Source of the DNA: Aeromicrobium stalagmiti
Lineage (GTDB): Bacteria > Actinomycetota > Actinomycetes > Propionibacteriales > Nocardioidaceae
DNA length: 64,000 nt
Assembly (NCBI RefSeq): GCF_013283745.1
Contig: NZ_JABSTZ010000002.1
Span: forward strand, 62,001 to 126,000
Reading direction: 5' to 3'
Both the position numbers and the translations under genes were made by a program. The notes beneath the pieces were generated by a model. The model saw nothing but the letters and a program-made list of their open reading frames with translations, ran no database searches and was not told the origin of the DNA. This document shows positions 1-7,740 of the stretch, one piece after another. The number at the start of each line of letters is the position of its first letter. Position 1 is the stretch's first letter.

Positions 1-96
1 GAACGTGCTGAGCTGCTCCGCCAGCCAGGCGAAGGTAACCTCTTCGTCACCCCGCCTGGACTGGAGCTCCTCGATCCCGCGATCCGTGAAGTACAT
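1..96 (-). CDS. DUF6104 family small protein (C-terminus cut by window edge)
   Basis: The reading frame starts at the ATG at 96 and runs off the left edge with 32 codons present. It begins MYFTDRGIEEL and continues with an RRGDEEVTFAWLAEQL stretch. This is the pattern I recall for a short (about 60 residue) actinobacterial family annotated DUF6104, usually encoded next to the 2-oxoglutarate decarboxylase. The start lies 3 nt past the kgd stop codon (100-102), so the two genes are very likely co-transcribed. The function is unknown. No membrane segment or signal peptide is visible in the part present. Confidence 0.75.
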   Translation of the reverse strand, partial: MYFTDRGIEELQSRRGDEEVTFAWLAEQLSTF

Positions 97-99
97 CGA

Positions 100-3000
100 T
101 CAGCTGAAGGCCTGCTGCATGAGCGTGGCCTGCTCCTCGACGTGACGGTTGTGCGAGCCGACCGACGGTGCCGACGACTCCGGACGCGAGACACGCTGCA
201 GCGGCAGCCCCTCGAGCTCGCCGGTGAAGTGCAGCGCGACGTGCGGCCACGGACCCTGGTTGGCGGGCTCGTCCTGCACCCAGCGCACCTCGCGGGCGTT
301 CGGGTACTTCGCGAGCTCGGCCGTCAGCTCGGCCAGCGGACGCGGGTAGATCTGCTCGAGGCGGACGATCGCGGTGCGGGAATGGCCCGACTCGCGCTTC
401 TCCCGCTCCGCCATGAGGTCCCACGTGATGCGGCCCGAGCAGACGAGCACGCGCTCGACGGCGGACGGATCGGCCACCTCGTCACCGATGACCGGACGGA
501 ACGTGCCCGTCGTGAAGTCGTCGGGCTGGGAGGCCGCGGCCTTGCTGCGCAGCATCGACTTCGGCGTGAAGACGATGAGCGGACGGTGCTCGCTCTCCAG
601 GTTCTGGCGGCGCAGCAGGTGGAAGTACGACGCGGGGGTCGACGGCTGTGCCACCGTCATCGCCTCGTCGGCGCACAGGTCGAGGAAGCGCTCGATGCGG
701 GCCGACGAGTGGTCGGGCCCCTGTCCCTCGTAGCCGTGGGGCAGGAGCAGGACGACGCCCGACTTCTGGCCCCACTTGGTCTCGCCGGCCGAGATGTACT
801 CGTCGATGACGGACTGGGCGCCGTTGACGAAGTCGCCGAACTGCGCCTCCCACATCGTGAGCGCCTCGGGCCGTGCGACCGAGTAGCCGTACTCGAAGCC
901 GAGGGCGGCGTACTCGCTCAGCAGCGAGTCGTAGACGTAGAACGTCGACTGCTCGTCACCGACGTGCGACAGCGGGGTCCACTCGTCGGCATTCGTGCGG
1001 TCGATGATCGTGGCGAACCGCGACGAGAACGTGCCACGGCGGGTGTCCTGGCCGGCGAGGCGCACGGGGCGCCCGTCGAGCAGCAGGGAGCCCATCGCGA
1101 GGATCTCGCCGGTGCCCCAGTCGATCGGACCGGCCGAGATCGACTGCGCACGGCGCTGCAGCTGAGGCAGCACCTTCGGGTGGACCGTGAAGCCCTCCGG
1201 CACGTTGGTGTAGGCGTCGGCGATGGCCTTCATCGTCTCGGGCGTGATCGCGGTGACGAGCTCGCCGGCGTGCTCGGGCTTGTCGGGGTAGTCGGGGGTG
1301 CGGGTGTAGCCGGGATCGGCTGCCGCCTCCTTGACCTCGGCGAAGTTGCGCTCGAGCTGGGCCTGGTAGTCGCTCAGGGCGACCTCGGCCTCCTCCAGCG
1401 TGATGTCGCCACGACCGACGAGCGCCTCGGTGTAGAGCTTGCGCACCGACTTCTTGGCGTTGATCGTGTCGTACATCAGCGGCTGCGTGAAGCTGGGGTC
1501 GTCGCCCTCGTTGTGACCGCGACGGCGGTAGCAGACGAGGTCGATCACGATGTCCTTGTGGAACGTGCGGCGGTACTCGTACGCCAGCTGTGCCACGCGG
1601 ATGCAGGCCTCGGGGTCGTCGCCGTTGACGTGGAAGACCGGCGCCTGGATCATGCGGGCGACGTCGGTGCAGTACGTCGACGAGCGCGACGACGAGGGCG
1701 AGGTCGTGAAGCCGACCTGGTTGTTGACGATCAGGTGGATCGTGCCGCCGGTGCGGTAGCCGCGCAGCTGCGACAGGTTGAGCGTCTCGGCGACGACTCC
1801 CTGACCGGCGAACGCCGCGTCACCGTGGACGAGGACCGGGAGCACGGGGAAGGCCGCGCCCTGGTTGAGCCGGTCCTGCTTGGCCCGGGTGATGCCCTCG
1901 AGCACGGGGTCGACGACCTCGAGGTGCGAGGGGTTGGCCGCGATCGAGACCTTGACCTTGTCGCCGTTGCCCGAGGTGAACTCGCCCTCGACGCCCAGGT
2001 GGTACTTGACGTCGCCGGAGCCCTGCACGGTGCGCGGGTCGATGTTGCCCTCGAACTCACGGAAGACCTGGCTGGGGCGCTTGCCGGCGATGTTGACCAG
2101 CGCGTTGAGGCGGCCGCGGTGGGCCATGCCGATGCAGACCTCGTCGAGCTTGTCGGCCGCTGCGGCCTCGCAGATCTCGTCGAGGAACGGGATCGTGGTC
2201 TCGCCGCCCTCGAGGCTGAAGCGCTTCTGACCGACGAACTTGGTCTGCAGGAACGTCTCGAAGGCCTCGGCCTGGTTGAGCTTCTGCAGGATGCGCAGCT
2301 GCTCCTCGCGCGGCGGCTTGGTGTGCGGACGCTCGATGCGCTCCTGGAACCACTCGCGCTCGGCCGGCTCCTGGATGTGCATGTACTCGATGCCGATCGT
2401 GCGGGCGTACGAGTCGCGCAGGATGCCGAGGATCTCGCGCAGCTTCATGAAGCGCTTCTCGCTCTTGAACGAGCCGGTCGCGAACTCGCGGTCGAGGTCC
2501 CACAGGGTGAGGCCGTGCGACGCGGTGTCGAGGTCGGGGTGCATGCGCGGTGAGCTGTCGAGCGGGTTGGTGTCGGCCATGAGGTGGCCGCGGACCCGGA
2601 ACGCGTGGATGAGCTCGAGGACGCGGGCCTGCTTGTGGACCTCGTCGTCGTGGCTGACCGGGATGTCCTGGGCCCACCGGATGGGCTCGTAGGGGATCTT
2701 CAGCGCGCGGAAGATCTCGTCGTAGAAGCCGTCCTCGCCGAGCAGCAGGGCGTGGATGCGCTTGAGGAACTCGCCCGACTGCGCGCCCTGGATGACGCGG
2801 TGGTCGTAGGTCGACGTCAGCGTCATCATCTTGGAGATCGCCATCTGGGCGAGCGTGTGGTCGGACGCACCCTGGAACTCCGGCGGGTACTCCATCGAGC
2901 CGACGCCGATGATGACGCCCTGGCCCTGCATGAGGCGGGGGATCGAGTGGTTGGTGCCGATGCCGCCGGGGTTGGTCAGGCTGACCGTGGTGCCCTGGAA

Positions 3001-3948
3001 GTCGGTGACCGCGAGCTTGTTGTCGCGGGCCTTGGAGACCATCGTCTCGTAGGCGGCCCAGAACTCCGCGAACGTCATGGTGTCGGCGGCCTTGATCGAC
3101 GGCACCAGCAGCGTGCGGGACCCGTCGGGCTTCTTCAGGTCGATCGCGAGACCGAAGTTGATGTGCTCGGGCTTGAGCTGGTTGGGCTTGCCGTTCACGA
3201 CCTCGAAGCCGGTGTTCATCTCCGGCATGGCCTTGAGGGCCTTGACGATCGCCCAGCCGATGAGGTGGGTGAACGACACCTTGCCGCCACGAGCGCGGGC
3301 GAGGTGGTTGTTGATGACGACGCGCTGGTCGAACAGCAGCTTGACCGGCACGGACCGGACGCTCGTCGCGGTCGGGACCTGCAGGCTGGCGTCCATGTTG
3401 GCGACGGTGCGGGCCGCGGCGCCGCGCAGGACCAGGTGCTCCACCTCGCCGGGGCCGGCCTGGGGCGCGTCCTTGGCGTCGGGGGTGGCCGGGGCGGGGG
3501 TCGCAGCAGCGGCCGGGGGCGCAGGGGGAACGGGCGCCACCGGAGCAGGTGCGTCGGGCGCCTTCTCCTCGGGAGGAGCCGCCGTGGGCGGCGTGGTCTT
3601 GGGGGCCGGCGGCTGCGTCGACTCCGGAGACGTCGGCGGCGGCGTGGGAGCCGCGGTGTCGGCGGCCGGAGCAGCCGAGGCCGCGGGAGCCGCGGCGGGG
3701 GCTGCAGGCGCCTCGGCCGTGGCCGGGGCGGCACCGTTGGAAGCGGCGGCGTCGCCGACCAGTCCGACACCGTCACCGGTCTGGAAGAACGAGACCCAGG
3801 TGGCGTCTACGGACGACGGGTCCTCCTGGTAGCGCTCGTACATCTCCTCGACGAGCCACTGGTTGGTGCCGAAATCAGGGGTTGAATGGTCTTGTGAGGA
3901 CTCGGCCACAGCCTCGATCGCCTCTTCCGATTGTGTGCTGGCGCGCAT
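100..3948 (-). CDS. kgd: Multifunctional 2-oxoglutarate decarboxylase / dehydrogenase E1-E2 (Kgd)
   Basis: This 1282-residue protein is the actinobacterial fusion that handles 2-oxoglutarate in the TCA cycle. It combines thiamine-diphosphate 2-oxoglutarate decarboxylase/E1 activity with an E2-type succinyltransferase core. Residues about 20-45 carry the FGTNQWLVEEMYERY N-terminal motif. Residues about 60-165 form an Ala/Pro-rich linker. The acyltransferase domain follows, with the DHRVIQGAQSG catalytic motif near residue 380. The E1 region covers roughly residues 450-1282 and includes GMAHRGRLN near residue 605. There is no lipoyl domain, as in the family, so an E2 encoded elsewhere must supply the lipoyl arm. 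The start at 3948 (MRASTQSEEAIE) was chosen over an upstream in-frame ATG because homologous N-termini align there. Length is close to the mycobacterial Kgd (about 1230). The DUF6104 gene follows within 4 nt. Confidence 0.96.
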   Translation of the reverse strand: MRASTQSEEAIEAVAESSQDHSTPDFGTNQWLVEEMYERYQEDPSSVDATWVSFFQTGDGVGLVGDAAASNGAAPATAEAPAAPAAAPAASAAPAADTAAPTPPPTSPESTQPPAPKTTPPTAAPPEEKAPDAPAPVAPVPPAPPAAAATPAPATPDAKDAPQAGPGEVEHLVLRGAAARTVANMDASLQVPTATSVRSVPVKLLFDQRVVINNHLARARGGKVSFTHLIGWAIVKALKAMPEMNTGFEVVNGKPNQLKPEHINFGLAIDLKKPDGSRTLLVPSIKAADTMTFAEFWAAYETMVSKARDNKLAVTDFQGTTVSLTNPGGIGTNHSIPRLMQGQGVIIGVGSMEYPPEFQGASDHTLAQMAISKMMTLTSTYDHRVIQGAQSGEFLKRIHALLLGEDGFYDEIFRALKIPYEPIRWAQDIPVSHDDEVHKQARVLELIHAFRVRGHLMADTNPLDSSPRMHPDLDTASHGLTLWDLDREFATGSFKSEKRFMKLREILGILRDSYARTIGIEYMHIQEPAEREWFQERIERPHTKPPREEQLRILQKLNQAEAFETFLQTKFVGQKRFSLEGGETTIPFLDEICEAAAADKLDEVCIGMAHRGRLNALVNIAGKRPSQVFREFEGNIDPRTVQGSGDVKYHLGVEGEFTSGNGDKVKVSIAANPSHLEVVDPVLEGITRAKQDRLNQGAAFPVLPVLVHGDAAFAGQGVVAETLNLSQLRGYRTGGTIHLIVNNQVGFTTSPSSSRSSTYCTDVARMIQAPVFHVNGDDPEACIRVAQLAYEYRRTFHKDIVIDLVCYRRRGHNEGDDPSFTQPLMYDTINAKKSVRKLYTEALVGRGDITLEEAEVALSDYQAQLERNFAEVKEAAADPGYTRTPDYPDKPEHAGELVTAITPETMKAIADAYTNVPEGFTVHPKVLPQLQRRAQSISAGPIDWGTGEILAMGSLLLDGRPVRLAGQDTRRGTFSSRFATIIDRTNADEWTPLSHVGDEQSTFYVYDSLLSEYAALGFEYGYSVARPEALTMWEAQFGDFVNGAQSVIDEYISAGETKWGQKSGVVLLLPHGYEGQGPDHSSARIERFLDLCADEAMTVAQPSTPASYFHLLRRQNLESEHRPLIVFTPKSMLRSKAAASQPDDFTTGTFRPVIGDEVADPSAVERVLVCSGRITWDLMAEREKRESGHSRTAIVRLEQIYPRPLAELTAELAKYPNAREVRWVQDEPANQGPWPHVALHFTGELEGLPLQRVSRPESSAPSVGSHNRHVEEQATLMQQAFS

Positions 3949-4081
3949 GTGAAAACGTCGATTAACAGGGTAACGCGGCGTCCCAGCAACCTGCAGGCAG
4001 GCTCGACCCGGAGACCGTGTCCCTCTCACCGTGCCACGGCGCGGGCGCAGATGAGCCCGTTTTGGCCGACGAGAGTGAGGC

Positions 4082-5125
4082 TCAGGCGCCGATCACGAGC
4101 TCGGGCTCACGGTCGACGAACCGGCCGAACGCCGCAGCCTCCTGCTCGATCGCCCGCAGCGTGCTCTTGGTCACGTGCGTGGAGGACGTGACGTCGATGC
4201 GGACGGTCCTGGCCGCGACGGTGCGGGTCCAGGTGCCGGCGAGCCGCCCGCGGACCATCAGCAGGCCGCTGCCGCGCATGACGTCGTGCACGGTGCCGGC
4301 GAACATCGCGTAGTCGTCGGGCTCGCGGGCGTAGGAGACGTACTCGTCGAAGTTCGAGAGCAACCACGCGGCGGGCACGTCGGCCTCCACGGGCTCGTCG
4401 AGCCGCCAGTGGGCGACGCCGTCGACGTCGAGCGGAGCGAGCTCCGCCAGCTCGATCGCGCGACGGCTCTCGGTGAGCGTCAGGCTCGTCCACCACGCGA
4501 GGTCGTGGTCGCGGAACGGGCCGTGCCCGCGGGCATAGCGGCGGGCCACCTCGGCCAGCAGGTCGTCACGGCCGGGGACGCTGCGCGGCCCGAGCAGCCG
4601 GTAGGTGTGCTGCTTGCCGCGCATCGGGCCGTTGACGACCAGCGCGTCGACCTCGGCCTGCATGACCACGTGAGCGACGGCCTGGCCGGTGATGTCGAGC
4701 CCGGACGCCGCCAGTGCGGCGGCCAGGTCGGCGCGGGGGTGGGCCCGGCCGTCGGCCAGTGCCTCCAGCAGGACGGTGACCCCGCGCGCGACGACGTCGT
4801 CGGTCAGGCCGATCGTGCGGTTGGTCGACCTGATCAGGCGCTCGACGCGCGGGCCTGTCAGTGCCAGCAGCCAGTGCAGGTCGTCGGGGTCGACGAAGTG
4901 CCAGGTCGGTCGCAGGACGTGGGTGCGCCAGAACTCACCGCGGGCGAAGGCCGCCTGCAGATCAGCGAGCGTCAGGTCGCGGGTGCGTCGGGCCACGGAC
5001 CACAGCGCCATGTCGTGCAGCTGGGACTGCACGCAGCCGAGGTGCCGGACGACGTCGCGTGCGGAGTCGAATCGCGGCGCGTCGAGGCCCTGGGCGTGCA
5101 GGCGTCCGGGGATCGTCGGCTTCAC
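4082..5125 (-). CDS. Winged-helix DNA-binding protein of the HTH_42 / AlkZ-like family
   Basis: This 347-residue protein starts at GTG 5125 (MKPTIPGRLHAQ). It shows the pattern of the HTH_42 (formerly DUF1006) superfamily, which includes the DNA glycosylases AlkZ and YcaQ that unhook crosslinks and excise alkylated bases. Near the N-terminus CVQSQLHDMA contains Q33-S-Q35, resembling the catalytic Q-x-Q motif of that group. Further signatures are RPTWHFVDPDDLHWLL and the C-terminal WLLSNFDEYVSYARE stretch. DNA-repair activity is inference from the family; many actinobacterial paralogues are uncharacterised. The gene lies just downstream of the osmC terminator hairpin, so it probably has its own promoter inside that short gap or depends on read-through. 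Confidence 0.8.
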   Translation of the reverse strand: MKPTIPGRLHAQGLDAPRFDSARDVVRHLGCVQSQLHDMALWSVARRTRDLTLADLQAAFARGEFWRTHVLRPTWHFVDPDDLHWLLALTGPRVERLIRSTNRTIGLTDDVVARGVTVLLEALADGRAHPRADLAAALAASGLDITGQAVAHVVMQAEVDALVVNGPMRGKQHTYRLLGPRSVPGRDDLLAEVARRYARGHGPFRDHDLAWWTSLTLTESRRAIELAELAPLDVDGVAHWRLDEPVEADVPAAWLLSNFDEYVSYAREPDDYAMFAGTVHDVMRGSGLLMVRGRLAGTWTRTVAARTVRIDVTSSTHVTKSTLRAIEQEAAAFGRFVDREPELVIGA

Positions 5126-5136
5126 GGCCCCAGCAT

Positions 5137-5170
5137 GCCGCAGCCCGCCGACGGATCGGCGGGCTGCGGC
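5137..5170 (-). terminator. GC-rich terminator hairpin after osmC
   Basis: A perfect 15-bp stem (5137-5151 with 5156-5170) closes a 4-nt loop. It lies 17 nt beyond the osmC stop codon and 12 nt before the start of the next minus-strand gene. No T-tract follows, which is common for actinobacterial terminators. The perfect pairing makes a transcription-ending role likely. Confidence 0.7.
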
Positions 5171-5187
5171 AGGTGGCGACGGGGTGT

Positions 5188-5637
5188 CTAGGCGGTCTCG
5201 AGCGCGGCGTCGAGCGTGATCTCGGGAACCGACGCCAGGGCCTTGCTGAGCGGGCAGCTGACCTTGGCGTCCTCGGCGGCCGCCTGGAAGCCGGCGTCGT
5301 CGATGCCCTCGACCTCGCCGCGGACCGTCAGGGCGATCTTGTGGATCTTGAAGCCCTTGTCGTCCGGGTCCTCGCCGAGCGTCACCTTCGCGGTCGTCTC
5401 GATCGAGATGGGCGTCGCGCCCTTCTGGCCGAGGATCGCGGTGAGCTGCATCGTGTAGCAGGACGAGTGCGCGGCGCCGAGGAGCTCCTCGGGGTTGGTC
5501 GCGCCTCCGCCGTCCTCCGACGACCGCTTCTTGAACGACATCTCGAACGTGCCGAGGCCGGAGTCGGTGAGCTCGACCTGTCCGGATCCGTCGTCGAATC
5601 CGCCGTCCCAGGCCGTGCGGGCTGTGCGTGTCGGCAT
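5188..5637 (-). CDS. OsmC/Ohr family peroxiredoxin
   Basis: This 149-residue cytoplasmic thiol peroxidase of the OsmC/Ohr fold would reduce organic hydroperoxides. Both redox cysteines are visible: Cys60 in the AAHSSCYTMQL helix and Cys128 in KVSCPLSKAL. The sequence (WDGG start, TNPEELLGAAHSSC) fits the OsmC subgroup better than Ohr. It is monocistronic, with a strong hairpin just behind it. The region upstream carries a possible TTGCGG/TAGCGT promoter overlapped by a GTTG-N6-CAAC dyad, which could bind a redox repressor. The ATG at 5637 is the only sensible start. Confidence 0.92.
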   Translation of the reverse strand: MPTRTARTAWDGGFDDGSGQVELTDSGLGTFEMSFKKRSSEDGGGATNPEELLGAAHSSCYTMQLTAILGQKGATPISIETTAKVTLGEDPDDKGFKIHKIALTVRGEVEGIDDAGFQAAAEDAKVSCPLSKALASVPEITLDAALETA

Positions 5638-5670
5638 GCTGAAGTCCTCTCGTCGATGTCTGTGCTCTCG

Positions 5671-5699
5671 ACGCTACTGCGGACAGTTGAAACCGCAAC
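5671..5699 (-). promoter_or_regulatory. Possible osmC promoter with overlapping dyad
   Basis: On the minus strand TTGCGG (5698-5693) and TAGCGT (5676-5671) are separated by 16 nt. A GTTG-N6-CAAC inverted repeat (5686-5699) covers the -35 region. A regulator binding here could control the peroxidase gene. The regulator is unknown and the dyad is short, so this is tentative. Confidence 0.35.
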
Positions 5700-5715
5700 C
5701 AGGGCTGCGCCGACG

Positions 5716-6855
5716 TCAGAGGACGAGGTGGGGGTGCTCCGCCGAACGCTTCTGGAACGCGAGGATGTCGGGGTTCTGGATGACGCCCTCGCGGATCTCG
5801 ATCGCGCGACGGATCGTCTCGTCGGCGTCCCACGAGGTCGGCCCGGCGAGGACCTTGGCGACGTAGGGCAGCAGCGCCTGGCTGATCTCCCACGTCGCGG
5901 AGTTCCACAGGTAGGACGGGCTGTGGTCGACCGCGTAGTAGGTCACGCCGTTGCCGACCGTGAACGTCGGGTCGTCGAACGACGTCGGGCGGGCCCACTC
6001 GAACCCCATGCCCTCGTCGCACGAGACGTCGACGACCAGGGTGCCGGACGCCAGCGTCGGCAGGTCGGCGTCCATGAGGAACGACATGGGGGAGTTGGGG
6101 TCCTGCAGCACGCAGTTGACGATGACGTCGTGCTCGGCGAGCAGCGCCGGCATCGGGACCCACTCCTGGTCGACGAACGCGCGGCTCTCGGCCGGTGACG
6201 CGGCCGGGTCGAAGTGCACGATGCGGGCGGAGTGGATCGGCGCGCTCACGGCGGCCACGCCGCGCTGCGTGAAGATGTCGACGTCGTGGATGCCGTGGGC
6301 GCTGAGCGCCGTCACGGCGCCGCGGGCGGTCGCCCCGAAGCCGATGACCGCTGCCGTCAGGCGGCGACCGTAGTTGCCGGTCAGGCCGGCGATCTCCATG
6401 CCGTGCAGCACCGAGCAGTAGCCGGCGAGCTCGTTGTTCTTGTGGAACACGTGGAGCAGGAAGTTGCCGTCGCCGCTCCAGTGGTTCATGGCCTCCCAGG
6501 CCACGAGGGTCAGCCGACGGTCGATCGCAGCCTGCGTCAGCGCAGCGTCCTGGACGCAGTGCGGCCAGCCCCAGAGGGTCTGGCCCTCGCGCAGCTCGAG
6601 CAGGTCGGCTGCGCTGGGCTTGGTCAGCAGGATGACGTCGCAGCCCGCGATCAGCTCGGCCCGGGTGAGGATGCCGCCGACCAGCGGGCGCAGCTCGTCG
6701 TCGGAGTAGCCGAAGCCCTCGCCGTACCCCTCCTCCAGGAAGACGGACGGCCGGACGGCGTCGGTCAGGCGCTCGAGATGGCGCGGGTGGATCGGCAGCC
6801 GGCGCTCGTTCTCCTTGGCCGTGCGGGCGATGACGCCGAGGGTGAGCTGGTCCAT
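5716..6855 (-). CDS. Alanine dehydrogenase/PNT-family enzyme, N5-(carboxyethyl)ornithine synthase-like
   Basis: This 379-residue NAD(P)-dependent enzyme belongs to the alanine dehydrogenase / transhydrogenase-alpha fold. The N-terminal half holds the substrate domain (GVIARTAKENERRLPIHP; LTKPSAADLLELREGQTLWGWPHCVQ). The middle holds a Rossmann segment (AAVIGFGATARGAVTAL). The sequence looks closer to N5-(carboxyethyl)ornithine synthase, which reductively joins pyruvate and ornithine, than to true alanine dehydrogenase (about 370 aa). That substrate assignment is tentative. The gene stands alone, with a tRNA upstream and the osmC promoter region downstream. Confidence 0.75.
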   Translation of the reverse strand: MDQLTLGVIARTAKENERRLPIHPRHLERLTDAVRPSVFLEEGYGEGFGYSDDELRPLVGGILTRAELIAGCDVILLTKPSAADLLELREGQTLWGWPHCVQDAALTQAAIDRRLTLVAWEAMNHWSGDGNFLLHVFHKNNELAGYCSVLHGMEIAGLTGNYGRRLTAAVIGFGATARGAVTALSAHGIHDVDIFTQRGVAAVSAPIHSARIVHFDPAASPAESRAFVDQEWVPMPALLAEHDVIVNCVLQDPNSPMSFLMDADLPTLASGTLVVDVSCDEGMGFEWARPTSFDDPTFTVGNGVTYYAVDHSPSYLWNSATWEISQALLPYVAKVLAGPTSWDADETIRRAIEIREGVIQNPDILAFQKRSAEHPHLVL

Positions 6856-6922
6856 GCGGACTCCAGAGCTGGGTGTTCCACAGGGAATCGGCTGCTCCGG
6901 CGTCGGCTCCTCGAGAGGAGGG

Positions 6923-6994
6923 CGCCCCCGGCAGGATTCGAACCTGCGCTTCCGCCTCCGGAGGGCGGCGCTCTATCCCCTGAGCTACGGGGGC
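6923..6994 (-). tRNA. tRNA-Arg (anticodon CCG)
   Basis: A full cloverleaf can be drawn on the minus strand. The 7-bp acceptor is GCCCCCG/CGGGGGC. The D-arm is GCTC...GAGC. The anticodon stem CCGCC/GGCGG encloses the loop CTCCGGA, giving anticodon CCG. The T-arm is GCAGG-TTCGAAT-CCTGC, with discriminator G. The 3' CCA is not encoded. It reads the CGG codon. It sits about 50 nt from the divergently transcribed response regulator and shortly upstream of argS, which would charge it. Confidence 0.97.
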
Positions 6995-7047
6995 CAATGC
7001 GGCCAACTGCGGTGTGAGCCTACCCCACGGCGACTACCGTGGTGCGC

Positions 7048-7452
7048 ATGCCCAGAGTGCTCGTCGTCGACGACACCCCCTCGATCCGCTTCCTCATCCG
7101 GACCAACATGGAGCTGGCCGGATTCGAGGTCGACGAAGCGGTCGACGGGGTGGACTGCCTCGACGTCCTGCGGCGCATGGAGACCCTGCCCGACGCCCTC
7201 ACGGTCGACGTGATGATGCCCCGTCTCGACGGCATGGCGACCGTCACGGCGATCCGGGCCGACCCCCGGCTCCGCCACATCGCGATCATCATGGTGACCA
7301 CGCAGGGACACCCCGCCGACATCCAGCGGGCCAACCAGGCCGGCGTCGACGCGTACGTCACGAAGCCCTTCGACCCGGACTTCCTCATCCTGACGGTGCG
7401 CGACGTGATCGCCCGGCTGTCCGGCCGGGGGCAGGACGACGGTGTCTCGTGA
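7048..7452 (+). CDS. Single-domain CheY-like response regulator
   Basis: This 134-residue protein consists only of a receiver domain. The acidic pair is D8-D9, the phospho-acceptor is D54 (LTVDVMMPRLDG), and the conserved Lys is in VTKPFDP. There is no output domain, so it would act through protein contacts or as a phosphorelay step. The ATG at 7048 was preferred over the GTG at 7039 because TACCGT at 7035-7040 lies exactly 7 nt before it, matching the leaderless pattern seen throughout this window. No histidine kinase is adjacent, so the partner is unknown. Confidence 0.85.
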   Translation: MPRVLVVDDTPSIRFLIRTNMELAGFEVDEAVDGVDCLDVLRRMETLPDALTVDVMMPRLDGMATVTAIRADPRLRHIAIIMVTTQGHPADIQRANQAGVDAYVTKPFDPDFLILTVRDVIARLSGRGQDDGVS

Positions 7453-7477
7453 CCACGTCACGAGAACACGCTGTCTC

Positions 7478-7506
7478 TTGAAACCTCGTCCTGCCGGACG
7501 TACCGT
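7478..7506 (+). promoter_or_regulatory. Promoter of a small structured transcript upstream of argS
   Basis: TTGAAA (7478-7483) and TACCGT (7501-7506) are separated by exactly 17 nt, giving one of the best -35/-10 pairs in the window. Transcription would start near 7513. That is only about 26 nt before a short ORF with a very strong ribosome binding site, GAGGAGGTGG at 7521-7530. Confidence 0.65.
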
Positions 7507-7538
7507 TTTCAGCACACGGAGAGGAGGTGGTCCCAAGA

Positions 7539-7577
7539 ATGTATTCGTCTTGGACTTGTGAGGTGGCTGTCCGCTAG
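7539..7577 (+). CDS. 12-codon ORF (possible leader peptide) with its stop codon in a hairpin loop
   Basis: The ATG at 7539 opens MYSSWTCEVAVR and ends in TAG at 7575-7577. The Shine-Dalgarno sequence GAGGAGGTGG ends 8 nt before the ATG, and an extended match to the 16S anti-SD continues into TC. The last codons GTC-CGC form the 5' arm of a 6-bp stem (7569-7574 with 7580-7585), and the TAG lies in its 5-nt loop. A ribosome terminating here would melt the stem. I do not recognise the peptide. It may be a leader peptide or part of a dual-function small RNA. Confidence 0.5.
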   Translation: MYSSWTCEVAVR

Positions 7578-7697
7578 TCGCGGACCCCAGTTCAGCAATC
7601 AACTGGACCGGTGACGGCGAATACCCGCAGTCATCCGACCCGCAGGGCGTCGAGTGTGTCCGCTCGACCAGGGGCTTCGGCCCCAGCCCTGCGGGTC
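7569..7697 (+). ncRNA. Structured RNA: two hairpins plus a three-way junction
   Basis: Three structures follow in a row. Hairpin A is GTCCGC-TAGTC-GCGGAC (7569-7585). Hairpin B is CCAGTT-N8-AACTGG (7587-7606). A junction follows, with an 11-bp closing stem (7637-7647 with 7687-7697) that encloses GTCGAG/CTCGAC (7649-7654, 7663-7668) and a UUCG-capped GGGGC/GCCCC helix (7671-7684). The last structure may also end transcription. The argS promoter lies separately at 7729-7734, so this looks like an independent transcript of about 185 nt. Homology to a named RNA family is not known to me. Confidence 0.5.
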
Positions 7698-7740
7698 GTC
7701 CATGTCCGGGCACGGTTCGCCGGGCCGATAGTCTGGGCGG

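Noticed and set aside
20-60. A GGTAAC-N6-GTCACC-like dyad resembling the ecm/ccr operator
   Set aside because: It lies inside the DUF6104 coding sequence, has GGTAAC rather than GGTTAC, and does not overlap a -10 box.
142-2553. An 803-codon open frame on the plus strand, antisense to kgd
   Set aside because: It mirrors kgd codons in a GC-rich genome; the product is Arg/Leu/Val/Asp-rich low-complexity sequence without any recognisable domain or ribosome binding site.
3955-3980. GTTAC and TTAAT sequences upstream of kgd, considered as a fourth copy of the ecm/ccr operator
   Set aside because: The half-sites are not TTAC/GTAA at 6-nt spacing, and the -10 overlap is missing.
4082-7006. A 974-codon minus-strand frame running through osmC and the dehydrogenase gene
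   Set aside because: Only its last 347 codons, after the GTG at 5125, resemble a protein family. The rest is an out-of-frame shadow of two well-supported genes and crosses a tRNA and a terminator.
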